Shown here: piece by piece, positions 1-8,013 of the stretch | Layout of the letters: every line of letters starts with the position of its first letter | How positions within the stretch are numbered: the stretch's first letter is position 1 | Source: Buttiauxella agrestis | GTDB taxonomy: Bacteria > Pseudomonadota > Gammaproteobacteria > Enterobacterales > Enterobacteriaceae | Length of the DNA: 64,000 nt | Reading direction: 5' to 3' | Assembly (NCBI RefSeq): GCF_900446255.1 | Contig: NZ_UIGI01000001.1 | Location: forward strand, 3,188,763 to 3,252,762 | Notes under the pieces: model-generated | The model's database searches: none | The model's input: only the letters and a program-made list of their open reading frames with translations | Told to the model about the DNA's origin: nothing | Position numbers and translations under genes: made by a program

Positions 1-1607
1 CGCTGCGCGTAAAAATCAATGTGCTCTTGTAACGCTTGTTGGCGCGTGGCGCGCGGCAGCAATAGCGGATCGGCAAAATGTTCTGCATGAATGCGTAGCT
101 TGCCTTGTTCACGCAAGACCATCATCAGAATGACCGGGCATCTTAATGCTGCGGCAAGAATAAACGGCCCTTGCGGAAAGGGAGCTGAACGCCCCATAAA
201 CTCGCTCCAGCACACGCGCCGCTCGCCGCCGCGCTGTGGATTTACCGCAATTCTGTCTCCGACGATAGCCACCCATTCTCCGGCTTCGAGCTTTTCTTGC
301 AGCATCATGGCGGTTTCCGGGCCAATGTGGCTTACCGGCAATAAATTCACGCCAGCCTGAGGGGCGATTTCTTCAATAATCTGGCGAAAGCGCTGGGCGT
401 GTTCGGTAAAGACTAGCGCATTAATGACCAGCCCGGCTTCAACCTGCGCCAGAGCGCGGCTGGCTTCGATATCGCCGAGATGGGCGGCAAGAATTAACTT
501 CCCCTGCCCGGCCTGCGGCTGTAACACTTCGCGGCTGCCGGGCGCGAATTCAATGTCGCGCCCCCAGATAAGATCCCCACGCCAGGCAGCAATTTTGTTG
601 AGCATCGCATCACCAAAACGTAAGAAATGGCGATAGCTATTTAAGCCATTTGGCAACGTGATTTGCTGGGTTTGCGCCCGCTTACGAACGCGTGCCAGCC
701 ACTGCTGCGAGGCTTTTCGCTGCGTGCTTCCCGTGAGCCACATCCACGCCACAACCGGGTAAAGCAAAGCGTTAAATGCGCGGCGCCCTAAGCGCTGGTA
801 GATATTGAGCATCAGGCGCATTCCTGCCAGCCCTTTGCGCTCCGGGACTTGCGCCCAATGGGCGTTTTGATGACGGCGGCGAGCCAGCAGCGTCGGAATG
901 CGCGGCACCATACCGAAGAACAATCGCGTGTGCATCCAGGAAATGCGCACGTTATCGCGCAGCGCATCGAAATGTGAAACGCCATCTGGCGGATAAATCA
1001 CCCGGGTGCGCAAAAAACGGCTGTTGGTCCCTGCCCAATATAATCGCACCATGATTTCGGTGTCGAAATCCATTCGTTTGCCGGGGCTGTGGCGGGCAAT
1101 TACCGCAAGGGTAGCCGCCAGCGGATAGACGCGAAAGCCGCACATACTGTCTTTTAACGACAGGGATAACGTTTCAATCCATACCCAGACGTGGGTGATG
1201 TAGCGCCCGTAAAGGCGCGATTTCGGCACGGAGTCATCGTATTCCGGGGTGCCAGATATCAGGCTGGCAGGATGTGCGCGAGCTTCCTCTAAAAAACGCG
1301 GCACATCTTCTATGCAATGCTGCCCGTCGGCATCAAGCTGAATGGCGTGAGTAAACCCTGCCTGCGCTGCCGCTTTAAGCCCGGTAATCACCGCCTCGCC
1401 TTTCCCCTGGTTGGACTCAAGCTCAATCAAGGTGACGCCGGTTAATTGCGCCAGCTGCTGTTTAGTCGCAGGTTCGCTGCCGTCATCAACAATAATGCAT
1501 GGCAGATCATACGGTTGCAGCCTGACCACCACAGCGGCTATCGTGGCGCCGTGGTTGTAACAGGGGATCACCACGCAGGGGCGAAAAGCCGAAGGCGCTA
1601 CGGGCAT
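1..1607 (-). CDS. apeJ: ApeJ-like glycosyltransferase/acyltransferase fusion, 3' end outside window
   Basis: The frame is open from an ATG at 1607 to the left edge (535 codons, no stop), so the C-terminus is missing. The N-terminal part is a family 2 glycosyltransferase: VVIPCYNHG near residues 12-20, IIVDDGS near 38-44 and the metal-binding LDADGQH near 91-97. From about residue 300 it becomes a lysophospholipid/lipid A-type acyltransferase, with AAHLGD and its likely catalytic His near residue 376. In aryl polyene clusters this fusion protein is thought to act on the lipid-anchored polyene at the inner membrane. The start overlaps the end of the dehydratase gene by 10 bases, which suggests translational coupling. 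The family is clear; the substrate is inferred from context. Confidence 0.85.
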   Translation of the reverse strand, partial: MPVAPSAFRPCVVIPCYNHGATIAAVVVRLQPYDLPCIIVDDGSEPATKQQLAQLTGVTLIELESNQGKGEAVITGLKAAAQAGFTHAIQLDADGQHCIEDVPRFLEEARAHPASLISGTPEYDDSVPKSRLYGRYITHVWVWIETLSLSLKDSMCGFRVYPLAATLAVIARHSPGKRMDFDTEIMVRLYWAGTNSRFLRTRVIYPPDGVSHFDALRDNVRISWMHTRLFFGMVPRIPTLLARRRHQNAHWAQVPERKGLAGMRLMLNIYQRLGRRAFNALLYPVVAWMWLTGSTQRKASQQWLARVRKRAQTQQITLPNGLNSYRHFLRFGDAMLNKIAAWRGDLIWGRDIEFAPGSREVLQPQAGQGKLILAAHLGDIEASRALAQVEAGLVINALVFTEHAQRFRQIIEEIAPQAGVNLLPVSHIGPETAMMLQEKLEAGEWVAIVGDRIAVNPQRGGERRVCWSEFMGRSAPFPQGPFILAAALRCPVILMMVLREQGKLRIHAEHFADPLLLPRATRQQALQEHIDFYAQ

Positions 1608-1948
1608 AGTTTGATCTTCCCACTGCTGGCCGGGATCTCGCCTTGCTCGGTCAACAAGGTGTAAGAAAAACTCAGCACGTTGCGTTGCGCCTCCCATTTC
1701 AGATTCAGCTCCAGCTTGTTGCCCGGCACAATCGGGCGCTGGAATTTAACACTATCAATCGCGCTAAAGCGCATTCCCGGCGCCAGCTCCAGACCGTAAG
1801 CCATCACCCAATCTAACTGCGCGACGCCAGGCAAAATCGACTGCGTGGGGAAATGCCCCGAAAACCAGCCTAACGTTGCCGGTACGTCCAGTTGTAAACG
1901 CAGTTGGTGCGTCTCGGGTTGCGAACGATTTAACTCAACGGGTTTCAT
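1598..1948 (-). CDS. apeI: ApeI-like hotdog-fold 3-hydroxyacyl-ACP dehydratase
   Basis: A 116-residue protein starting MKPVELNRSQ. The start at 1948 was preferred over a longer upstream reading that would run deep into apeH. GWFSGHFPTQSILPGVAQLD is the conserved FabA/FabZ-type active-site region, with the His of GHFP as the likely catalytic residue. In E. coli aryl polyene synthesis, ApeI works with a second dehydratase, ApeP, to remove water from the growing ACP-bound chain and create the conjugated double bonds. It overlaps apeH by 14 bases and apeJ by 10, so it sits in one translationally coupled run. ApeP is not in the window and is expected beyond the left edge. Confidence 0.85.
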   Translation of the reverse strand: MKPVELNRSQPETHQLRLQLDVPATLGWFSGHFPTQSILPGVAQLDWVMAYGLELAPGMRFSAIDSVKFQRPIVPGNKLELNLKWEAQRNVLSFSYTLLTEQGEIPASSGKIKLCP

Positions 1949-3254
1949 CAAATAATTCCTGTAGTTGCGTCCATGCGCGTTTGCTTTGGCTATTGAGCGG
2001 AATGCGTTCGACGATACGCCAGTAGCGTGGAATTGCGACCGGCTCAAGCCAGGCACGGAGCGCGACTCGCCAGCGTTGCTTATCTCCTCCTTGCTCACCA
2101 ACGACCACTACCGCCCCCAGCGCAATGCGGTTTGCGCGCATAATTGGAACCACTGCCGCATCTTCAATCCCCGGCAGCATCAGCAAACGGCGTTCAATTT
2201 CACTGAGTGAAATACGCTTTTCTTCAATTTTCACAATGCGGTCGCGGCGACCCGATAAACGAAAATGACCCTGCGGCGTAAATTCGAGAATGTCGTCCAG
2301 TTGCACGGGGTTATTATCCGTTAATGGTGACGCGACCTGCCAGCCATCCTCTTGCGCAATAAAATTCACTAACGGGAATGGCTGCCAAACAGGTGCCGAT
2401 TGCGAATGTTCCCGCCACGCCAGCACGCCCGTTTCAGTGGTGCCATAAATTTCTGAGACAGGCTGTTTAAGCCAGGCTCGCGCCATTTTCGCCGTGTCGT
2501 CATCCAGCTTTCCGGCCGCGGAAATCACTCTTTTCACATCAGGTGGCGTCAGATTGACATCAAGGCGCTTTAAAAATGCCGGGCTGCTGATGAACAGCAA
2601 AGGGTGTAAAGAGTGAGCGGCGAGTTGTTCCGGGAACTGGATCATCGCCGCATCGCCCGGCAAACCGAGCGCCATGGGCAGCATGATGCGGAAGGTAAAG
2701 CCGTAGAGATGCTGATGCGAAACCGACCCGACCACGCGGCAGTTGCGTAAACTGTCGCCCCACAACGCAGCAAGCCAGGCAATTTCTTCATCCAGCGCTT
2801 GTAATGATTTGAATATTTGCGCGGCTTCACCCGTTGAGCCGGAAGTGAACAGCACCACGCCTGCATTGGCAGGAACTGGCTCCAACGGTTGAACCGGCAT
2901 ACAGATTAAATCTTGCGGGTTTATCACCGGACAACTGAGATTGAGTGCCGTATCGCTCATCACACCGCAGAAATGGTTTTGCTGCTCGCGCAGTTGTGCC
3001 TCACGACGATGACCGGGAATAACCGGCGTTTTTCCGGCGTGAAGCGTGGCTAATAGCGCGGCAAGAAAGTCGTAACTGTTGTCAAAACAGAGCGCCCAAC
3101 GCTCGCCTGGCTGAGTCTTCAACCAGCCGTAAATGCGCTGCACGTCTTTCATTAAATCTGCCTGGGTCCAGAGCTTGTGCCCTGCAAACGCCACAACATG
3201 TTGCGGATGGCGATTTGCGCAAAGCCACTGCGCCAACGGTAAAGGGTTATTCAT
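1935..3254 (-). CDS. apeH: ApeH-like AMP-dependent acyl-ACP synthetase
   Basis: A 439-residue member of the ANL adenylating superfamily. VVLFTSGSTGEAAQ near residue 133 is the ATP-binding P-loop motif and SEIYGTTETG near 265 is the A5 motif. In the aryl polyene pathway ApeH activates the aromatic starter acid (4-hydroxybenzoate type) as acyl-AMP and loads it on the carrier protein. The start ATG at 3254 lies inside the last codons of apeG, an 8-base overlap. The protein is shorter than typical acyl-CoA ligases, which fits the cluster-specific family. The role is inferred from family and neighbours. Confidence 0.87.
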   Translation of the reverse strand: MNNPLPLAQWLCANRHPQHVVAFAGHKLWTQADLMKDVQRIYGWLKTQPGERWALCFDNSYDFLAALLATLHAGKTPVIPGHRREAQLREQQNHFCGVMSDTALNLSCPVINPQDLICMPVQPLEPVPANAGVVLFTSGSTGEAAQIFKSLQALDEEIAWLAALWGDSLRNCRVVGSVSHQHLYGFTFRIMLPMALGLPGDAAMIQFPEQLAAHSLHPLLFISSPAFLKRLDVNLTPPDVKRVISAAGKLDDDTAKMARAWLKQPVSEIYGTTETGVLAWREHSQSAPVWQPFPLVNFIAQEDGWQVASPLTDNNPVQLDDILEFTPQGHFRLSGRRDRIVKIEEKRISLSEIERRLLMLPGIEDAAVVPIMRANRIALGAVVVVGEQGGDKQRWRVALRAWLEPVAIPRYWRIVERIPLNSQSKRAWTQLQELFDETR

Positions 3255-3816
3255 AACGTCGTTTCACCCGTATCCGGACCAGCCATTCACAGGCAAATAA
3301 TAGCCCCATCAATAGATAGCTAATCATCCCGTTCCACAGCGTCCACCAATGAACGTTACCCGCAAGGCAGGTAAACAGCGACACGCTGCCATTAATGATG
3401 AAGAACACACACCAGACTTGGGTCACGCGGCGGGTATAACGCACACCTGCTGGCGGGAGGTCCCCTTCGCGCAAGCGGGCCAGGCGCTCGACTATCGACA
3501 TGCTGCTAAACAGGGACGAGCCGAATAACGCCAGCATGACGCCATTAACGACCACCGGATACCACAGCAAAAGTTGCGCTTCACGCATCCAGATGCTGGC
3601 AACGGATAACACTGCGCCCGCGATCGCCAGGCCTTTAAAGGCGCGGCTTAAGGCTCCGGTTTTGCCCCGTAAGGTACACAAACGCAGCACAAAACACAGC
3701 GCCAGAATCGGCAGCAGGATGTGTAATTGGGGATATGAGATGACTAACCAGACGGCAAAGGGCCAACCGATGACGGCCAGCCCTCCAACGATACTGAGTG
3801 CACGTTTTGCCAGCAC
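3247..3816 (-). CDS. apeG: ApeG-like integral membrane protein (COG4648 type)
   Basis: A 189-residue hydrophobic protein with about five predicted membrane segments, starting near VGGLAVIGWPFAVWLVIS and ending in the basic tail VRIRVKRRYE. It uses a GTG start at 3816, four bases after the apeF stop, with GAG of the upstream coding sequence as the probable ribosome site. This family occurs almost only in aryl polyene and related fatty-acid-like clusters, always next to the two acyl carrier proteins and the AMP ligase. Its biochemical role is unknown to me; a membrane-anchoring or transfer role would be a guess. Confidence 0.8.
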   Translation of the reverse strand: MLAKRALSIVGGLAVIGWPFAVWLVISYPQLHILLPILALCFVLRLCTLRGKTGALSRAFKGLAIAGAVLSVASIWMREAQLLLWYPVVVNGVMLALFGSSLFSSMSIVERLARLREGDLPPAGVRYTRRVTQVWCVFFIINGSVSLFTCLAGNVHWWTLWNGMISYLLMGLLFACEWLVRIRVKRRYE

Positions 3817-3820
3817 GCGA

Positions 3821-4069
3821 TTAAGACTCGCTATGCAAACGCTCTACCGCGTCTACGACATCCTGTACGGTGCGAACCGTTTTGAAATCTTCCGGTTTGA
3901 TTTTTTTACCGGTGCGCTTTTGCAAATGAACGACCATATCGACCGCATCAATGCTGTCGAGATCCAGGTCCTCATATAAACGAGCCTGCGGGGTAATTTG
4001 TTCAGGAGACAGTTCAAATAACTTCACCAGTAATCCGGTGACTTCCTGATAAATATCGTCTTTATTCAT
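3821..4069 (-). CDS. apeF: ApeF-like acyl carrier protein
   Basis: An 82-residue acidic protein with DLDLDSIDAVDMV. The Ser of DSI (near residue 39) is the expected phosphopantetheine attachment site. This is the second of two adjacent carrier proteins, which is the standard aryl polyene arrangement (ApeE and ApeF). In the E. coli pathway the two carriers differ in use, one carrying the growing polyene. Which of the two does so here cannot be told from sequence. The gene lies 19 bases downstream of apeE and 4 bases upstream of apeG. Confidence 0.88.
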   Translation of the reverse strand: MNKDDIYQEVTGLLVKLFELSPEQITPQARLYEDLDLDSIDAVDMVVHLQKRTGKKIKPEDFKTVRTVQDVVDAVERLHSES

Positions 4070-4088
4070 AACGTACTCGTGGTTTCAT

Positions 4089-4361
4089 TCAGGCGCTGTG
4101 CGCAGGGTTTTGACTTGTAATAAATGCAGCGAGATTGGCGACGGAATAAAAATGTTCGCGCATCGCTTCATTTTCAGCGGATAACACCACGCCGAAACGT
4201 TTTTTAACCGCAAGGCCCAATTCCAGTGCATCAATGGAATCAAGTCCAAGGCCATCCTGACCAAATAAGGCGGCCTGACTTTCAATCTCATCAACACTGA
4301 TCTCTTCAAGATTCAGAGTGTCGATAATGAGTTGTTTAATATCGGTCTCTAAGGATTCCAT
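4089..4361 (-). CDS. apeE: ApeE-like acyl carrier protein
   Basis: A 90-residue acidic carrier protein beginning MESLETDIKQ. The 4'-phosphopantetheine motif is GLGLDSIDALELG, with the modified Ser near residue 42. A short insertion before the motif (FGQDGLG) separates it from ApeF and from the housekeeping AcpP. It sits between the acyltransferase apeD (15 bases upstream) and apeF. Its place in the cluster supports a role as substrate carrier for the type II polyketide/fatty-acid-like machinery rather than in primary lipid synthesis. Confidence 0.88.
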   Translation of the reverse strand: MESLETDIKQLIIDTLNLEEISVDEIESQAALFGQDGLGLDSIDALELGLAVKKRFGVVLSAENEAMREHFYSVANLAAFITSQNPAHSA

Positions 4362-4376
4362 AGTTACATCCGAGTT

Positions 4377-5147
4377 TTAATGAGGATCAGGTACCAGTTC
4401 CTGACACAAATATTGGTTCAGACGACGGGCCGCAAGTGCGGAGGCTTCGTCATGATTCGCCATAAACCCCTGGCTTTCGATCCGCTGCTTTACACTCACA
4501 GTGATCATAGGTTTACGCTTGGGTATCTGATACCAGCGGCTATGTTTATCCAAATAACGTTGGTCACAATAAATATGGACGATTCGTAGCGGACAGCCAC
4601 TGCGCACCGCAATATTGGCCGCACCGCGCTGAAGCACCAGCGGTTCTCCAGGTTTCGTGCGCGTCCCTTCGGGGAAAATCAATATCGCCTCCCCTTCCGC
4701 CAGCCGCTTTTGGCTCTCAGGGAGTAATGTTTCGCCCTGACTGTTAACCAGGTAATCCGCAGCCTTTATGACACCACGGAAACAGGGATTTTGAATCAGG
4801 CTCGCTTTCACCAGACAACCAATGTGGGGGGCCTGGGAGGCGATAAATACGTAATCCAACAGTGTCGGGTGGTTGGCAACAATCAAACATCCGCGATCGT
4901 TTGTGAGCTGTTCGAAACCCTCAAAACGATAATCGAATACGCCAAGCCCGCGTCCGATGCGTAAAAATAACCGGAAACTGGCAGCAATGCTACGACGCGC
5001 AATCTCGCGGCGTTTCGGTTTATCGCGAACACACAGCAACAGAAAATTAAACCAGACGATCGTAAGTAGCAGCCCACCGCTACCAAATAGCACGAATAAC
5101 CAGCCGGTCATCAGCACGCGCCAGTACCATTTAACGCGCGGCCACAT
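4377..5147 (-). CDS. apeD: ApeD-like lysophospholipid-type acyltransferase
   Basis: A 256-residue LPLAT/PlsC-family acyltransferase. An N-terminal membrane segment (about residues 8-38) is followed by ANHPTLLDY, the NHX4D-like catalytic motif near residue 91, and by FPEGTRT near 158, the second hallmark block. In aryl polyene clusters this enzyme probably transfers acyl chains to the lipid anchor of the pigment at the inner membrane. Its ATG shares one base with the apeC stop (TAATG), indicating coupled translation. Glycerolipid acyltransferase activity is known for the family; the polyene substrate is inference. Confidence 0.85.
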   Translation of the reverse strand: MWPRVKWYWRVLMTGWLFVLFGSGGLLLTIVWFNFLLLCVRDKPKRREIARRSIAASFRLFLRIGRGLGVFDYRFEGFEQLTNDRGCLIVANHPTLLDYVFIASQAPHIGCLVKASLIQNPCFRGVIKAADYLVNSQGETLLPESQKRLAEGEAILIFPEGTRTKPGEPLVLQRGAANIAVRSGCPLRIVHIYCDQRYLDKHSRWYQIPKRKPMITVSVKQRIESQGFMANHDEASALAARRLNQYLCQELVPDPH

Positions 5148-5869
5148 TAATGACGACTCCAGCGCCAGCCCATGCGCTCACCCGCAAGAGTAAACGTCGT
5201 CTGCTGACTGAGCCAGCCATGCAAAAACGCCAGCCCCTGAGGCAAATTTTGTGGTTCGCTCATTCGACATGGTGTCGCTTCACAGCAAATTTGCGAGCCT
5301 GCTTCCAGTAACAACGCGACGGCAAACGGAATGTCCACCGCTTCACCGGCAAGGTGCGGGTGGTAAAACTCGGGTATAACGCCATCAAAATCCACCAGCA
5401 ATACCCGTTTGTAACCCGCATGATGCAGAGAAGTCACTTCGACTAATGCTTGCGCAAAGCTGTCGTATCCCGCAGAAACCGAAGATGAAACCAGCGCCTG
5501 GCGGGCCGCAATAGTGGTATTACCCACCGCTGAGTTATGAACTGACATGGCAAAATCTGTAGGCGACAGGCTTTCACCTTGCGCAAGAGCCGTCAAAATT
5601 CGAAAGTTGCGTTCCAGTTCACCATGGCGACTGGAGAAAACCAGGCCATCAACCTGATGGCGAGACAGTATTGCCAGCGCACAATCTACTGCGAGGCGAC
5701 TGCCCGAAGCCAGACGACGTGCGGTCATCATCGGTAAATGACGACATTTAGCCACCGGATCGTTCGACGCGATGACAGCCGGGCAGTTGCTCCACGCCTG
5801 CCACTGCTCGTTTTCAGATAAACCAGGGGCACTAGCCTGCCAGTCGACAATATTAAACGCTAACTTCAT
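5147..5869 (-). CDS. apeC: ApeC-like ketosynthase chain-length factor (N-terminal ketosynthase-like)
   Basis: A 240-residue protein resembling only the N-terminal half of a beta-ketoacyl synthase (ketoacyl-synt_2 type). SVHNSAVGNTTIAARQ and SAGYDSFAQALVE match that family. In E. coli ApeC is the chain-length-factor partner of the ketosynthase ApeO. The start MKLAFNIVDW at 5869 was chosen because upstream residues are basic and unlike the family; a longer start at 5920 is possible. It is the first aryl polyene gene read on this strand, with 215 non-coding bases before ymdA. No apeA/apeB-like genes are seen upstream, which is the reverse edge of the cluster. Confidence 0.83.
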   Translation of the reverse strand: MKLAFNIVDWQASAPGLSENEQWQAWSNCPAVIASNDPVAKCRHLPMMTARRLASGSRLAVDCALAILSRHQVDGLVFSSRHGELERNFRILTALAQGESLSPTDFAMSVHNSAVGNTTIAARQALVSSSVSAGYDSFAQALVEVTSLHHAGYKRVLLVDFDGVIPEFYHPHLAGEAVDIPFAVALLLEAGSQICCEATPCRMSEPQNLPQGLAFLHGWLSQQTTFTLAGERMGWRWSRH

Positions 5870-6055
5870 GCTCAGTACCATTTCCCGTCTTCGACGACCA
5901 GCCAGATATATCCCGCGCAAAGCATCAAAACAACGATATAAATCTTAATTTATAGAGATTTTTCTTAGGGTGCTTATATTTCGAACATAATGAATTTACA
6001 GCGGCGGGAATAGTAACAAAAATAGCCATGAAATAAATACAGATAAAATGAATCG

Positions 6056-6080
6056 AAAGGCCCAGGAATCCCGAGCCTTT
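6056..6080 (-). terminator. Possible weak terminator after ymdA
   Basis: On the minus strand, just after the ymdA stop, AAAGGC and GCCTTT form the arms of a hairpin with an imperfect inner stem, followed by CGATTCATTTT. The T-run is broken, so termination may be leaky. It would separate the curli-side transcript from the aryl polyene genes. Confidence 0.4.
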
Positions 6081-6084
6081 AGTT

Positions 6085-6396
6085 TTAACGGTAAGTGACT
6101 TCCAGAATAGCCAGCTTTTGTGCGGAATCGAGGTAGCGAATTTTGGTAGAAACCGGGGTATCCGCGCCCGCAGAGAAATCATTGAGTTTATTAAATGCAA
6201 CAGTTTGCACGACTGGCTTTCCATTTTGCGAACAAGAAAACTGAACAGATTTTTCTTGCGGCGATAAACGACATCCATCTTCGACTATTGATCCCTGAAA
6301 GTGAATCACACCGCCGTCTGCGTGTGCGTTAAATAACGGGAATGCAAATATGGCTAATGGCAACAGCATTGAACGTCTAAGGCTTGATGTTTTCAC
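6085..6396 (-). CDS. ymdA: YmdA-like small secreted protein
   Basis: A 103-residue protein with a Sec signal peptide (basic start MKTSSLRRS, hydrophobic core LLPLAIFAFPL, cleavage near NAHA-DG) and two Cys residues (near 42 and 54) that could form a disulfide. The mature part, with GVIHFQGSIVEDGC, resembles the small periplasmic fimbrial-subunit-like proteins. Position and length match YmdA, which follows csgC in E. coli. The function is not known. In E. coli the next genes are ymdB and clsC; here the aryl polyene cluster follows instead. The symbol rests mainly on position and size. Confidence 0.7.
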   Translation of the reverse strand: MKTSSLRRSMLLPLAIFAFPLFNAHADGGVIHFQGSIVEDGCRLSPQEKSVQFSCSQNGKPVVQTVAFNKLNDFSAGADTPVSTKIRYLDSAQKLAILEVTYR

Positions 6397-6526
6397 ACTA
6401 TGGACTCCTCAACTAAGTGATATGAGGTTATCGGCAAAAAACACGCGAACTACAGATAAAACCTGGTTCAAATAAGAAATAAAAGCCACACATGCGCAAC
6501 AATAATTTAACTTAAAGGAGATGAAA

Positions 6527-6856
6527 TTAAACGCGGCCCGGTGGGGTCCATTGTTTTTCCAGATGAATATCTTTTCCGTCGGTCACTGTCACCGTGATGG
6601 TGACGTTGTCTCCTGGCGAAATATTGAGACTCAAACGGGATAATTTTGCGGGTTCGTTGGCTTTGATAAACACCTGGCTGCTTTGGCTACTGTTACTTTG
6701 GCCAGCGGTACCCGAACGTTGTGCTGTGAGCTTGAATTGGCACTGGCAGTCCTGAGTTAATGTCGCGACGGGTACGATGGTGTAGATATTTCCCTGCTGC
6801 TGAGTATCAAAACTGAGCTGATTACCGAGGGCCGCAAGCAATAATAAAGTGTGCAT
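6527..6856 (-). CDS. csgC: Curli assembly chaperone CsgC
   Basis: A 109-residue periplasmic protein with a short hydrophobic signal (MHTLLLLAALGNQ) and a beta-sandwich fold family. CQC near residues 37-39 is the CXC motif typical of CsgC. In E. coli CsgC prevents CsgA from forming amyloid inside the periplasm. It is the last gene of csgBAC, separated from csgA by a strong terminator hairpin, so it is probably made at lower level than CsgA. The length and the C-terminal LSLNISPGDNVTITVTV match the E. coli protein. Confidence 0.93.
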   Translation of the reverse strand: MHTLLLLAALGNQLSFDTQQQGNIYTIVPVATLTQDCQCQFKLTAQRSGTAGQSNSSQSSQVFIKANEPAKLSRLSLNISPGDNVTITVTVTDGKDIHLEKQWTPPGRV

Positions 6857-6875
6857 ATATATTCCCCTCCCATAT

Positions 6876-6906
6876 AAAAAAACAGGGCCATGGCCCTGTT
6901 TTTATA
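6876..6906 (-). terminator. Rho-independent terminator between csgA and csgC
   Basis: AACAGGGCCATGGCCCTGTT is a perfect 20-base palindrome flanked by A-runs and T-runs on both sides, located between csgA and csgC. It should terminate much csgBA transcription and stabilise the csgA message, giving strong CsgA and weak CsgC production. Confidence 0.9.
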
Positions 6907-6922
6907 TAGTGCAAAATCTCAA

Positions 6923-7366
6923 TTAATGCTGTTGAAGATTTGCACCGTTGCGGTAGCCAACCTGGGTCAACTCAATGGAAGAACCAGCGGCTGTTTGGTT
7001 AACAGTCGCACCGTTTCTTGAACCATATTGGCTAACATCAATGGTTGAGCCTTTAGCTTCCCATTGATCAATTGTTGCGTTGTTATTAGAGCCTTTTTGC
7101 AGCAGGTCAATAGAGGCGTTATCAGCACCCTGGCCAACATCAGCACCGTTGCCTACACCATATTGTTTAATATCTACAGTAGATTTTTTCGCATCAGCTT
7201 GCAGCGCAGTTACGTTGTTATTTGCACCGTGTTGGTACACTTTCATTTCTGATTCTGGGCCATTACTATTGTTGTTACCTGGATTCCAAGGGAATTGAAG
7301 TCCTGATGCCATTGCACTGCTTGAAACCACCACTGCTGCGATTGCTGCGATTTTGAAAAAGTTCAT
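6923..7366 (-). CDS. csgA: Major curli subunit CsgA
   Basis: A 147-residue secreted amyloid protein. A Sec signal (to SSSAMA-SG near residue 21) is followed by an Asn-rich N-terminal segment (NPGNNNSNGP) that directs it to the CsgG pore. Five imperfect repeats of about 22 residues follow, each with the S/T-x5-Q-x-G-x-N-x-A-x3-Q pattern (for example STIDVSQYGSRNGATVNQ). These stack into a beta-helix in the fibre. It is slightly shorter than the 151-residue E. coli protein, mainly through a shorter glycine-rich linker. It follows csgB by 47 bases in the CsgD-controlled csgBAC operon. Confidence 0.96.
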   Translation of the reverse strand: MNFFKIAAIAAVVVSSSAMASGLQFPWNPGNNNSNGPESEMKVYQHGANNNVTALQADAKKSTVDIKQYGVGNGADVGQGADNASIDLLQKGSNNNATIDQWEAKGSTIDVSQYGSRNGATVNQTAAGSSIELTQVGYRNGANLQQH

Positions 7367-7413
7367 GGTGAAACCCCCATTGTATTGAGAATGTTAGTCT
7401 AAATAGTCATGTA

Positions 7414-7869
7414 TTAGCGTTGAATTACGCGTACCGCCATTTGAGACTGTTTCTGTACAACAACTGCTGATTTTTGCGTGCCCTGTTGAATAATGCTTGC
7501 CCTATTAGCAGTACCTTTCTGAATAATAAGTGCGGCATTACCCGACGATTGTTGCTGAATATCCGCGTCATTGCCGTAGCCTGTTTGCGCAATATAAGCA
7601 ACGTTGTAACTCCCTGATTGATCGACGTTCGCGCGGTTTCCAGCACCTGTCTGATTTACCACCGCTAACTGCCGGGTTCCATTTTGGTCAACATGTGAAT
7701 TATTATTGTTCCCATATTGACCGACTATTGCTGCCTGATTGAATGAACTTTTGCTTAATTCATTTCTAGCAAAGTTATATTCCGATTTTGCGAGGTCAGG
7801 ATTATTCGCAAATACATAACCAGGCGCACCCAGCAATGCTAACATCATAAATAACGATCTGTTTTTCAT
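7414..7869 (-). CDS. csgB: Curli nucleator CsgB
   Basis: A 151-residue minor curlin, the same length as in E. coli, with signal peptide MKNRSLFMMLALLGAPGYVFA. Five Q/N repeats follow (for example QTGAGNRANVDQSGSYNVAY). The basic last repeat, ending SQMAVRVIQR, resembles the region that binds CsgF at the cell surface in E. coli. CsgB templates polymerisation of secreted CsgA. It is the first gene of csgBAC and faces the long regulatory region shared with csgD. Confidence 0.96.
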   Translation of the reverse strand: MKNRSLFMMLALLGAPGYVFANNPDLAKSEYNFARNELSKSSFNQAAIVGQYGNNNNSHVDQNGTRQLAVVNQTGAGNRANVDQSGSYNVAYIAQTGYGNDADIQQQSSGNAALIIQKGTANRASIIQQGTQKSAVVVQKQSQMAVRVIQR

Positions 7870-8002
7870 GTTGTCACCCTGAGTCTGGATGCAGCCATTG
7901 AAATACTTCTTCCAATTTAAACTGCTGCCTACTTGTTAACGCTAACGATGAAAGGTTATTGCTGCGTTACGGAAATGAGTATGTCCGTCGAAACATTTAA
8001 AA

Positions 8003-8013
8003 TATCTCACCCG
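8003..8013 (-). promoter_or_regulatory. CsgD-binding site upstream of csgB
   Basis: The minus strand reads CGGGTGAGATA, a perfect match to the published CsgD consensus CGGGKGAGNKA. It lies about 134 bases upstream of the csgB start codon and faces csgBAC, as expected for CsgD activation of that operon. Confidence 0.8.

Noticed and set aside
5925-6278. 117-codon reading on the minus strand overlapping ymdA
   Set aside because: It lies in another frame of ymdA, has no family resemblance, and its downstream half is A+T-rich intergenic sequence.
6085-6396. ymdA as a fimbrial operon subunit
   Set aside because: The fold looks similar to fimbrial-type proteins but no usher or chaperone genes are nearby; position supports YmdA.
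6923-7869. Tandem repeats in csgA and csgB as possible CRISPR or satellite DNA
   Set aside because: They are degenerate coding repeats of the curlin fold; there are no identical repeats with spacers.
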